Shown here in pieces: positions 16,921 through 25,110 of a stretch of DNA of 34,717 nt. Numbering within the stretch: position 1 is the first letter of the stretch; each line of letters starts with the position of its first letter. Source of the stretch: a virus. The position numbers were made by a program, and so were the translations under genes. The notes below the pieces were generated by a model that saw only the letters and a list, made by a program, of their open reading frames with translations, was not told where the DNA came from and searched no databases. The stretch is taken from IMG/VR virus record IMGVR_UViG_3300033148_005152, positions 1 through 34,717 of that record; one strand, 5' to 3'.

Positions 16921-17020
16921 AAATTTGTAAACAAAAATTATTCATTTGTTTACAAAAAACATACAAACAAACCCTCAAATTTGAAAACAAAAATAACAAA
17001 TTTGTTTTAAAAAAACAAGT
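16921..17020. repeat. Two diverged tandem copies of an inverted repeat
   Basis: The first copy has TTTGTAAACAAA and its exact reverse complement TTTGTTTACAAA, 9 bases apart (about 16924-16956). The second has AAAACAAA and TTTGTTTT, 8 to 9 bases apart (about 16984-17008), with flanking AAATTTG and CAAATTT. The copies lie about 57 bases apart and share long A-rich parts. They fill the gap after the protease stop. They could be operators of a promoter for the capsid genes or RNA hairpins. Confidence 0.55.
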
Positions 17021-17036
17021 TTTATTTTAAAAATAG

Positions 17037-18554
17037 TTATTCCTGCCGAATTTTCGCACGTCCACCTATAGAGAAACCATTAATCTCCCCATCCTTAATT
17101 TTTTTCCATAATTCTTTTGCCAATATTTTAACTGCCATTACCCAACTTCCTTTTTTCACTTTCTCCCCACCAACATTATAATCAACAGGAGCAATAAAAC
17201 TTTCAATAACCTTTGCAACTGTTTTTTCTTTATGCATTATCTTAAAATTTTGACTATATAACATATAATCGTAGGCAGCTTTTCTCACTTCATCGGAATC
17301 CATTTCATCGCCTTGAGCATCAACTTCATTCGGAGAATAAACAACACCAGTTACAATCTGTTCATCTTTATTAGTTTTTATAAAATCAACTTCTATATCT
17401 ATATCATAATCTTCTCCAAACTCCATCTTTTCCAATTTATGTAATTCGGGTGGTTCTAGATCCAACTCTTTGTAGTGCCTTTTCAAATGTTCATAAACAG
17501 CTTTTCTATCTGCATCAGGAATTTTTGTACCTCCTCTTGCTCCAAGCAAAGCCCCCATAGCCGCTATAACACCTCTGCGAACTGTTTTAATCTCCCCATC
17601 AATTACTTTATGATGAGGCAACTTATAAGAAGCTCTTATTTCAGGGTTTTCTGAATCAAACCAGGCATGAACAGATTTATACTTTTCCCAATCTGGATTT
17701 TCTTCATCACCCAATATTTTATTTCCGTCCGCTGAAGAAAAACTCCACGCGACATCATCAGCTAAAGGAAATTTCTTATACGGAACGGCACGTTTTTCTA
17801 TTTCTTCACCTTCTTCTTTTCTCATTTTCTGTCCCGGTCCCGGTCTTTCAACTCTACGCATTTCACCCCCGCATTCTGGACAATCTATCGACCTACAATG
17901 CTTATCCGTTTTTAATTTATACCCACAATCCAAACATTCACATTCATATTCAACTTTTTTAACAGCTGGTTCAAACAATATTGGTTCATAATCATGGTCT
18001 TTACACCACTTCTTTGCTTCTGCTACAGTAAAATCACTGCTATCAAATCTTATTGCTTGCAATTCACTCTTGCCTTCTTTGATTCCATATATAGCATGTA
18101 TGCCTGTACCAAATGCATTATTCTTTCTGGCAAACCTTGTATATTTACCCGGAGATGTTAATCTCGCTGAATGCTCGTTTGGATAAGGTTTCAATATATC
18201 AGTTTCATAAGATTCAATAGCTTCTTTCAGATTTGTTATTTCAGCTTTCAATAGTCTGTTGTCCATTATCAACTTATCATTATCAATTTGCTTTTTAATT
18301 TTTTCATCCAGCTTCCTATCGAGATTTTTATGTAATAATTTCAGTTCCCTTCTTTCCATTTCATTTTTAAGCATTCTAAATTTATCGAAAAAATTATCAA
18401 TATAAATCTGCTCAAATATGTTTCTCAAAATATGCAACTTCTCACTGGAAAGTTTTTTCAAAACATCGGCATTTACTTCTTCAACTTTCGGCACAGATTT
18501 ATTTGTATTTCTTTCAAAGCCCCTTTTATTCGATTTTACAAATTGTTTTCCCAT
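17037..18554 (-). CDS. Capsid maturation protease, XkdF-like, multidomain
   Basis: 505 residues, AGGAGAAA before the ATG. The N-terminus is a long charged helix. Residues about 130-195 (TSPGKYTRFARKNNAFG) resemble a module found in other phage proteases. Then come CECLDCGYK and CPECGGEM, a four-Cys zinc ribbon. A following domain has AWFDSENPEIRASYKLPHHK and GVIAAMGALLGARGGTKIP, common in putative prohead proteases. The C-terminal domain (377-505) is XkdF-like: VTGVVYSPNEVDAQGDEM, FKIMHKEKT (His 441), GSWVMAVKI (Ser 470), GEINGFSIGG (Ser 495). The usual scaffold extension is missing and lies in the next gene. Confidence 0.8.
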   Translation of the reverse strand: MGKQFVKSNKRGFERNTNKSVPKVEEVNADVLKKLSSEKLHILRNIFEQIYIDNFFDKFRMLKNEMERRELKLLHKNLDRKLDEKIKKQIDNDKLIMDNRLLKAEITNLKEAIESYETDILKPYPNEHSARLTSPGKYTRFARKNNAFGTGIHAIYGIKEGKSELQAIRFDSSDFTVAEAKKWCKDHDYEPILFEPAVKKVEYECECLDCGYKLKTDKHCRSIDCPECGGEMRRVERPGPGQKMRKEEGEEIEKRAVPYKKFPLADDVAWSFSSADGNKILGDEENPDWEKYKSVHAWFDSENPEIRASYKLPHHKVIDGEIKTVRRGVIAAMGALLGARGGTKIPDADRKAVYEHLKRHYKELDLEPPELHKLEKMEFGEDYDIDIEVDFIKTNKDEQIVTGVVYSPNEVDAQGDEMDSDEVRKAAYDYMLYSQNFKIMHKEKTVAKVIESFIAPVDYNVGGEKVKKGSWVMAVKILAKELWKKIKDGEINGFSIGGRAKIRQE

Positions 18555-18586
18555 TTGAAGTTTCTCCTAATTTATTTTATAATTAA

Positions 18587-19972
18587 TTATGTTTTCTTTT
18601 TTCCTTTAGGCGGTGCTTGAAATTTAGGCTTGCCTGTAGGTTTTGTCAATGTATCCTTATCATAAACAGGTGTCCAATAGCACATACAATTGTGGACTAA
18701 AAATCCTTTTGCCACATAGCTTTCATCTTCTTCAACTGAAAGATTATACAAATCAATTTCTTCTTCTATTTTATATCTTTTTATTGCTTTTATTTCATAA
18801 ACTTTGAATCCATTATTAAAAGATAAACAAGATAACTCGCCCTTTAACTCTGCCTTATCAGCTTCTTGCCATTTACCGTTCAGCATTATTTTATGATTAG
18901 CAGAAAGAGTCAATTCGTAATTAAATTTTTTATCTATAAATAAACTAACCATACTGGTATTTACATTTTTATATTTGTGTAATTGTATTACTTTTCTAAA
19001 TCTACTTTTATGCGTATAAACTAAATCATTTACTTTTACATCTTCTATCTTCTTCCAACCTTTAATTGTATAAACAATAACTCCTGATTGGAAGCAATGA
19101 GGGTGTAAAGGTATTACCCCCCTTGCACTTTCCAAAGTATATTCCTGCATATTTAAAGCTTGGCAAATAGGGCAGGGTCGAACAGAATTTCTTAATTGAA
19201 CTCTTTTAACTTTATTTGCTTTGTAACTTTGCAAAGTCCCTTCAGCATAAGCTCTTGCTGTTTCCGTTCTTGCTATCATTTCAGTTCTATATCTATGCAA
19301 CTTATTTGTATATCTATCTATCATTTGTTCATATTTTTTTCCGCTGATTCCTTCACTTATTAATTTATTTCCATAATTATCAACGGCTTTCCACTGTCTC
19401 GAATGCAACCCTACTCTCCCTTTGATTTCCCTGCCGAGTTGCGCGATGTCTTTTCCTTCTTTAATTCCTCTTGAGATATAAGTCCGCAAAGTTGATTTAG
19501 TATCATCAAGAATTTCCGTAACCAAATTAGCACAGCTTTTTTCAGCAAATTTAACCGCAGGGGTGTTCACAACTTCAAAACTCATTTTCAAATTACCAAA
19601 TTGTATCATCTTATTTCCAGACCTTTGCATAAATCTTATTTCAGCTGGTAAAATTTCTTGCATACCCATTATTTTAATACATTCCCACCCCGCCAATTCA
19701 GCTACAATTTTTCCAGCACTTGCTTTTTCTAATTCTATAAATTTCTTATACGATTTTTTCTTGATTAATCTATTCAATCCATAAATTAAGGTTTCCCTCA
19801 TTTCATTATACCAACCTGCAACTACTCTTTCAAATTCATCTACATCGGATTGTATCAGTCTTCTTAAAGTTTTTGCTTCTCTTTCAGCAATGCCTGATTT
19901 TTCAATAAACATCTGAACAGAATCATTAATGTTTAATTTGACATTTTCTATTTGTTCAACAATCGCTTCCAT
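18587..19972 (-). CDS. Minor head protein, MuF / SPP1 gp7 family, with a mini-intein
   Basis: 461 residues from the ATG at 19972, chosen because GGAG lies 4 bases before it; an earlier in-frame start would overlap the previous gene. The N-terminal 220 residues are helical. The MuF domain shows HRYRTEMIARTETARAYAEG, then RPCPICQALN and PLHPHC.., ending CYWTPV. Between His and Cys of HPHCMC a 136-residue intein is inserted (18689-19096). Spliced, the host protein would be about 325 residues. MuF proteins enter the head at the portal and are packaged in small numbers. The C-terminus is Lys/Pro-rich (QAPPKGKKKT). Confidence 0.85.
   Translation of the reverse strand: MEAIVEQIENVKLNINDSVQMFIEKSGIAEREAKTLRRLIQSDVDEFERVVAGWYNEMRETLIYGLNRLIKKKSYKKFIELEKASAGKIVAELAGWECIKIMGMQEILPAEIRFMQRSGNKMIQFGNLKMSFEVVNTPAVKFAEKSCANLVTEILDDTKSTLRTYISRGIKEGKDIAQLGREIKGRVGLHSRQWKAVDNYGNKLISEGISGKKYEQMIDRYTNKLHRYRTEMIARTETARAYAEGTLQSYKANKVKRVQLRNSVRPCPICQALNMQEYTLESARGVIPLHPHCFQSGVIVYTIKGWKKIEDVKVNDLVYTHKSRFRKVIQLHKYKNVNTSMVSLFIDKKFNYELTLSANHKIMLNGKWQEADKAELKGELSCLSFNNGFKVYEIKAIKRYKIEEEIDLYNLSVEEDESYVAKGFLVHNCMCYWTPVYDKDTLTKPTGKPKFQAPPKGKKKT
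18689..19096 (-). mobile_element. Mini-intein in the minor head protein
   Basis: Residues 293-428 of the gene product. Starts CFQSGVIVYTIKGWKKIEDV (block A with Cys1, then KVNDLVYTHK), has YELTLSANHKIML (block B with the His), and ends LYNLSVEEDESYVAKGFLVHN before Cys+1 (blocks F and G with His-Asn). All residues for standard class 1 splicing are present. There is no LAGLIDADG or HNH block, so it is a mini-intein that cannot move by itself. Removing it restores HPHCMCYW. Confidence 0.88.
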
Positions 19973-19973
19973 G

Positions 19974-20249
19974 TTACTCCGTTTCCAGAATAGCAAATTT
20001 TTTGTAACTTCTCAAATGCCTTTCCAATCTATTTACTAATTCTAAAACTCTTTTTGGCAATTCTTCTTTTGGTATATAATCTAATTCATCAGCCAAACCC
20101 CTTGCAAAGAAAGTATATCCGTTTTCCACAAAGAATTTAGAATGAAGCTGATTATATTTTTTTAGCCAGTTGAATAAAGATTTAATGTCTATTATTTTGT
20201 CAGCTACTTTTTGTTTTTTCCCGTCTATATTTTTTAATGTGAAAAGCAT
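19974..20249 (-). CDS. Small protein of unknown function in the head module
   Basis: 91 residues: MLFTLKNIDGKKQKVADKII, FNWLKKYNQLHSKFFVENGY, FFARGLADELDYIPKEELP, then a basic helix. No family recognised. It begins in TAATTAATTATG directly after the 40-residue gene and ends so that its final GAGTAA is part of the SD for the MuF gene. So it is very probably translated with its neighbours. Confidence 0.65.
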   Translation of the reverse strand: MLFTLKNIDGKKQKVADKIIDIKSLFNWLKKYNQLHSKFFVENGYTFFARGLADELDYIPKEELPKRVLELVNRLERHLRSYKKFAILETE

Positions 20250-20255
20250 AATTAA

Positions 20256-20378
20256 TTATTTTTTTTCTTTTGGTTTTATCTTTCTATCCGACTCTTTTAT
20301 CTTATAAGGATTATATTTCAGTGAAGCCGTTTCATCGTTTATTGTAAACACAACTTTATCTTTTTTTTTCTTTTTCAT
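20256..20378 (-). CDS. 40-residue basic protein
   Basis: Translation: MKKKKKDKVVFTINDETASL, then KYNPYKIKESDRKIKPKEKK. The ATG overlaps the stop of the gene at 20375 as ATGA, and its TAA is followed after 6 bases by the next ATG. Such tight packing on both sides, with no other frame in use, is good evidence that this short gene is real. Function unknown. Confidence 0.65.
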   Translation of the reverse strand: MKKKKKDKVVFTINDETASLKYNPYKIKESDRKIKPKEKK

Positions 20379-21088
20379 AACGCAACCCTCTTATAATCTA
20401 AATCTAAAGTTGAACTTATTGTTTGTATTATTCTATGACTATGCTCTTGGAAAGTTAATGTTCCAGCATCTTCAGGTGATAAACCTTTTTCATCAATTAA
20501 TCTCCAAAAATCCTTTTCAAATTTAGAATGAAGTGCCTTATTAGTATCATTATAAATAGTCTCTAAACGATATGGTGTAGGCCAATATTTTTTTGGTTTC
20601 AATATGTATTCATATTTATCAGATATAACTCTTATTTCTTTTGCATTTATTTTATTTGCAAATATTATATCATCCATAGAAAAACTACAAGGATTAGGAT
20701 GATTATGTATAAAAGTAGTTCCTTGTGCTTTCATTATGTCTGATTCAGTAAATTCAACCTTATTAACTGTTCCTCTTGTTTCAAGCACAGTATTTCCAGC
20801 ATCATCAATTGCTATACTATGTTCTAAACCATCTTCATGGTATTTTTTCATCAAATCTTTTTCTGCGTTATTTATAGCTTCTTTTCTTCCAGGTTCTTTA
20901 ATGGTTTTTTCATTAACAACTTTCCCTTTCTTCTTGCTTTCATCTATTATCTTTTTCGCTTTCGGAGAAATCACTCCACTCAAAGTAGTTCCTGGTACAG
21001 TGCAAGGATTAAATTTTCCTTTTATAATTTGAACCGTGTCGGAACAAATAATATTAACATCTTCTATTATCTCTTTCAAATCCATCAT
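20375..21088 (-). CDS. JAB/MPN-like putative metallopeptidase in the head module
   Basis: 237 residues. Residues 124-150 read TTFIHNHPNPCSFSMDDIIF: His128-x-His130 followed by Ser137 and Asp140, the JAMM-like H-x-H...S-x-x-D zinc motif; the upstream glutamate could be Glu89 or Glu103. After it come VISDKYEYILKP and a helical end. Domains with 'HNHP...SFS..D' are found in phage head-morphogenesis proteins and in some toxin-like proteins, so the role here (processing, or a cargo domain) is uncertain. It starts in an ATGA overlap with the portal gene. Confidence 0.55.
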   Translation of the reverse strand: MMDLKEIIEDVNIICSDTVQIIKGKFNPCTVPGTTLSGVISPKAKKIIDESKKKGKVVNEKTIKEPGRKEAINNAEKDLMKKYHEDGLEHSIAIDDAGNTVLETRGTVNKVEFTESDIMKAQGTTFIHNHPNPCSFSMDDIIFANKINAKEIRVISDKYEYILKPKKYWPTPYRLETIYNDTNKALHSKFEKDFWRLIDEKGLSPEDAGTLTFQEHSHRIIQTISSTLDLDYKRVAL

Positions 21089-22563
21089 TCCGCAATATTT
21101 ATCTCCTCAATTTTATTTCCAAGTTTATTCAAAACTTTCTCTATTTTCTCCTGAAAATTCTCAATCGCTTCTATCATAATTTCATCTCGTTTTTTCAAGG
21201 TTTCCTGCTCGCCTAAATATCTGCCTGGTTCTTTTATTTCTTTCCCTTCACCAGGTTCTCCTGGTTCTTTGCCTGGGACAACATTCCCACTTACACTGCC
21301 TACAGGAATCAAAGTCGATTTGACGAAGTGCGTATCTCCACCTACATATTTTTCACCTATTTCCTGCTCTTCTATTACTTGATTAGGTGTCTTTGCACCA
21401 ATCTCAACAGCTATTCTACTTCTGTTCATTTTTTCAGTCTTATCATCGCCAAGTATATCAGACAAATCAAATCGCAAATATAGCGTTTCACCTTCCTTTG
21501 CAAACTCGGGTAATAGAAAAGCATTAATGGCACTTTCTATTTTATGTAGTTTCGGTTTCATGGTATGCTTATAAAATGCTTTTACTTGCATTCGATAATT
21601 ATCAAACGTCATATTTTTTGTAATACCCAATATAGCGTTGTTAGTACCAAGAACCGCAAGTTGTTCTTCTCTATTCCATTCTCTTTGCAATCTGAATTCC
21701 ATATCTTTTGGGTCCGTGCCTATTGCCTGAAATTTTAAATTAAAAGGTAATACAACCGTTCCATGTGCTTTTGAATATCCCAAAGCCCACTCGTCCCACC
21801 TCAATTTTACTCTTTTCGCTGATTCTTCACCCATTCCTCTATCAGTGTATAATACACCTCTCGGTGTAGCGTAATTTTTGAAAAAGTTTTGATTATAATT
21901 AATAGCATACTCTTCACTTTTAATCGTTTCTACCAAAGGTTTTATCGAACCCATACCATACCAATCATTGAGAGGGTCAAAGTATTTTATGTGAACTATA
22001 TCATCAACATCAAATTCTATTTCTTTTCCGCCTTGTTTTATTCTAAAAACATAACCTTTAACCTTTTTATTCTCTCCATCAGAAATTACTTTCATTCTAT
22101 CAGGTCTTATTACGTGTAATTCTGCTGTTCTGTTTCCAAGTTTATTTGGTACTTTCTCCCAGTAAGCATTTCCGTTTAATTCAGTATAAAGCAAAGTTGA
22201 TTCAAATAAATCAAACCTACTCATTGTATCATTAGGTTTTTCTAAAAGTTTTATAACCGGATGTGTCGGGTCGGTTATTTCCTTTTCTTTTCCATCTTTC
22301 CCCTTACTGATAAGTTTGTAAGGCAAATCCGCTCCTGCCGTTGCTATAGCAAATATAGAAGCGTATACCCAAGGCATGTCTTTATATACACGTGAAAAAC
22401 TTTCATAATTATCAGGTATAGCTACACCTTTTTGTCCTGTATATAATCCTTCCAGTAAAAGCGGCCAAGTCTTGGAAGCTTTTTCAAGCCATTCCTTCTC
22501 TTCTTCTGGACTCACATAATCCCTGTGTAAAATGTTCTTAAAAAATTCTACCGTTTTCGACAT
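21085..22563 (-). CDS. Portal protein, HK97-like family
   Basis: 492 residues, AAAGGA before the ATG. Family features: FSRVYKDMPWVYASIFAIAT near the N-terminus, ELNGNAYWEKVPN, ELHVIRPDRMKVI, DVDDIVHIKYFDPLNDWYGM (the conserved 'hik.......G.g.l'), NFFKNYATPRGVLYTD, LQREWNREEQLAVLGTNNAI, and a final 'KTPNQVIEE' region with the charged tail. It forms the ring at one vertex through which DNA is packaged and to which the connector docks. Confidence 0.95.
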   Translation of the reverse strand: MSKTVEFFKNILHRDYVSPEEEKEWLEKASKTWPLLLEGLYTGQKGVAIPDNYESFSRVYKDMPWVYASIFAIATAGADLPYKLISKGKDGKEKEITDPTHPVIKLLEKPNDTMSRFDLFESTLLYTELNGNAYWEKVPNKLGNRTAELHVIRPDRMKVISDGENKKVKGYVFRIKQGGKEIEFDVDDIVHIKYFDPLNDWYGMGSIKPLVETIKSEEYAINYNQNFFKNYATPRGVLYTDRGMGEESAKRVKLRWDEWALGYSKAHGTVVLPFNLKFQAIGTDPKDMEFRLQREWNREEQLAVLGTNNAILGITKNMTFDNYRMQVKAFYKHTMKPKLHKIESAINAFLLPEFAKEGETLYLRFDLSDILGDDKTEKMNRSRIAVEIGAKTPNQVIEEQEIGEKYVGGDTHFVKSTLIPVGSVSGNVVPGKEPGEPGEGKEIKEPGRYLGEQETLKKRDEIMIEAIENFQEKIEKVLNKLGNKIEEINIAE

Positions 22564-22576
22564 ATCTATTCCTTTC

Positions 22577-25102
22577 TTATATTAAATAAATATCTACGTC
22601 ATCACCAAAACCAGGGTCAGCGAAAGCCATTACAATAGCATCCGTTTCATCTGGCGACCTTTGTCCTCGACTTTTCATGTCCTGTTTTGATTCTATTTGT
22701 ATTTTCTTTTCACGTGATATTTTATATTTTATACCAGACATTTGTGAAATAAGTTCAGGATCGTTTGGTATATCTACCTTCCCTTCTTCAAGTTTCTGTC
22801 TGAAATTCCAATAAGCTTCTGCTCTACGATTCAGAAAATCTATCTTGACAGAAGAATCAGCAAACGCTTCTTTCAAAGGTCTTTCCCCAGCAATGAATTC
22901 CCTAACATCAATTTTTAACTGTTTTAATCTGTCATAAACACCGCTACCAACTCCGACCGTATCAACTAAAGTGATAACTCCCGTCTCATTTTCAAAACTA
23001 TCTTCCTTTTTCTCATCTTCTTTTTTTTCTCTTGCTTCATTATATTCAGATATTTCTTCTTCAACTATCTTACCCGTTTCTTCAACCGTTTCCATAGTGT
23101 CTAATTTCGTGTCCTTGAATCTTATTCTTACTTTATTCCCTTTCCGAACTGCTACCACAATTTTATCACCGCCATACCTTGCAGGGTCAACACCGATTTG
23201 TATATCACTGTTATCTGGTTCTGTTTCTCTTTCAGCCGCCTGCTTTACAAGATGATATGGAAATACAAAATTACCAGCCTGTGAAAAAACCCACAATCCT
23301 TCAACATACTTTTTGACAAGTTCGGGGGGTAAACCCTTTCTCAATCTCTGCTCGTAATCCTTTGGCAAATAAGGATTATCCTTTATCCTTGAAGGAATAA
23401 ATCTATAATCTGGGTCCGGGTTCTCCACAAACGTATCGTGTACCCAACCTATTTCTGGGTTGCTTGTACACAACCCTTTATAAATGGGTCTTGTTCCATT
23501 CGGTAAAAGTATTCTCAATCTTGTTAGCAATAGTTCAAAATATTCCTTTGTAGTTTCTGAAGCTTCATCAATACCAAACCACCCAAGCGTCATTGACTTA
23601 ATCCTATCAACTGGTTTGTCTGTTTGTGTGGGTTTCAATCCTCCGTAATATATAGCCGAACCATTTATAAATTTAATAACCTGTTCACTCTTATTATGTT
23701 GCTTCACCGTTTTATCCCAAAGCCTACGAATGAGAACCTCCTCCAATAAAGTAAGTAAAGTCGTTTTTTTGAAAGTCGTATTTTCATGTCTGCAAAGATA
23801 ACCCCTGTTTCCGGGAAAGATTAAACTCAATAAGACTGCATACCAACAAAGCCAAATGCTATTATGAGTTACTATAAAATCATCTGTTATATATAAACCA
23901 TTTGGATTATCAACAGTAATACATTGTGCTTCTTCTTTTCCAACGTATTCAACATCTATAATTCTTCTTGACAATTCAGAAACCCCACCATTAAAACCAT
24001 TATTCATTCTTTCTCTTTTCCTTGAAAGAAAAACAAGCTGGTCATTTATTTTCGTATTAAAATAAATCGTATATGCCTTCTGTCCATTAAATTTCACATC
24101 CTTATAAACATAAGTAGGTATTTTATCCGTTATTGTAGCTTTCCCCCCTAAAGAATGAATAACAAATTGAAAATCTTTTGCTAACTTTTTGCTAACTGTC
24201 ATATATGACATATGACCCCTATCATCCACATAACCATCCGAATCCATAAGTCCTTGAATCAATTCTATTCTTTCTTCAATAGTCCCCCATTTATAATATT
24301 TAGGAATAAACTTATTATTTGCTATGCAACCAAATATACCTAATTTTTCCAATTTATTTTTCAAAATTTTATTTTTATCTTCTATATACCAAGATTTTTT
24401 ATTTTTACCACATTTTACCTTATACCCATATTCTTTCAATCTTTTACTTATTTCAATATCAAGTGATGTATAACTGATAAAATTGCTCTTATTAGTTAAA
24501 CTACCATCACCAATTAAAATACCCAATAAATATGGTTCAACTGTTCTTGGATTAACTGAATATGACTTTGTAAACCTTAATGGTTTACATAAAGGAATAA
24601 GTAAATTAACTCCTTTAATATAAGCTTTCTTATCTGCTTTTTCTTTATTTCGCAAAAATTCTATAATTTGTTGTGTTGTCCAAATCCTGCTTTCGCCTTG
24701 ACAAAAATCAGTATCAACCAAATAATTCCAATCTTTTCTCTTTGTTTTATGTGGCATTGTCTTTTTAATAAGCCATAAGTGTTCAAGACCAACTTTAGTT
24801 GAAGCTCCATCTGCAAAGGTAATTCGATATAAATCTTTAACTCCTTGTGGATGAACAGCAATAACTTTTTGTGGGGAACCATTAGGATTAAGAATGTTAT
24901 CCCCTACTTTTATATCCCCCATTTTTCTTGTACCATAAGGCGTATATACAATAGAATCAAGGGACTGTAGCTTCCCCCCGCCGACGGCGCCTCCAAATAA
25001 TATATAGAGTTCTTCTGCTGAAACCGCCATCCTTTGTTGCTTATGCAATTCAGGCATCAATACATCTATTGATTCAATTTTCTTTTTTCTTGCTTTTGCC
25101 AC
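22577..25102 (-). CDS. terL: Terminase large subunit interrupted by an intein
   Basis: 841 residues encoded; 471 after splicing, a normal size. GTG start, with AGGTGA before it. N-terminal ATPase: LYILFGGAVGGGK at 32-44, then the intein (45-414), then Ser415 completes Walker A as GGAVGGGKS. Walker B is GWFGIDEA (Asp512, Glu513). The nuclease domain shows GVDPARYGGD (Asp639), ITLVDTVGVG (Asp714) and PDETDAIVMAFAD (Asp818/Asp821), the acidic residues of RNase H-like terminase nucleases. It cuts and pumps DNA into the prohead at the portal. It abuts the portal gene, as usual. Confidence 0.95.
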   Translation of the reverse strand: MAKARKKKIESIDVLMPELHKQQRMAVSAEELYILFGGAVGGGKLQSLDSIVYTPYGTRKMGDIKVGDNILNPNGSPQKVIAVHPQGVKDLYRITFADGASTKVGLEHLWLIKKTMPHKTKRKDWNYLVDTDFCQGESRIWTTQQIIEFLRNKEKADKKAYIKGVNLLIPLCKPLRFTKSYSVNPRTVEPYLLGILIGDGSLTNKSNFISYTSLDIEISKRLKEYGYKVKCGKNKKSWYIEDKNKILKNKLEKLGIFGCIANNKFIPKYYKWGTIEERIELIQGLMDSDGYVDDRGHMSYMTVSKKLAKDFQFVIHSLGGKATITDKIPTYVYKDVKFNGQKAYTIYFNTKINDQLVFLSRKRERMNNGFNGGVSELSRRIIDVEYVGKEEAQCITVDNPNGLYITDDFIVTHNSIWLCWYAVLLSLIFPGNRGYLCRHENTTFKKTTLLTLLEEVLIRRLWDKTVKQHNKSEQVIKFINGSAIYYGGLKPTQTDKPVDRIKSMTLGWFGIDEASETTKEYFELLLTRLRILLPNGTRPIYKGLCTSNPEIGWVHDTFVENPDPDYRFIPSRIKDNPYLPKDYEQRLRKGLPPELVKKYVEGLWVFSQAGNFVFPYHLVKQAAERETEPDNSDIQIGVDPARYGGDKIVVAVRKGNKVRIRFKDTKLDTMETVEETGKIVEEEISEYNEAREKKEDEKKEDSFENETGVITLVDTVGVGSGVYDRLKQLKIDVREFIAGERPLKEAFADSSVKIDFLNRRAEAYWNFRQKLEEGKVDIPNDPELISQMSGIKYKISREKKIQIESKQDMKSRGQRSPDETDAIVMAFADPGFGDDVDIYLI
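23861..24970 (-). mobile_element. LAGLIDADG intein in TerL, class 3 type, inside Walker A
   Basis: Intein of 370 residues starting LQSLDSIVYTPYGTRKMGDI and ending DDFIVTHN before Ser. The first residue is Leu, not Cys or Ser. Block B GASTKVGLEHLW has His and Trp two residues later (B:12); block F has AQCITVDN (Cys at F:4); block G has TH-N with Thr before His. This Trp-Cys-Thr set defines class 3 inteins, which use the block F Cys as first nucleophile. Two endonuclease motifs are clear, YLLGILIGDGSL (147-158) and LIQGLMDSDGYV (237-248), so it may still be mobile. It sits between Lys and Ser of the Walker A motif. Confidence 0.9.
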
Positions 25103-25110
25103 TCAATCAC

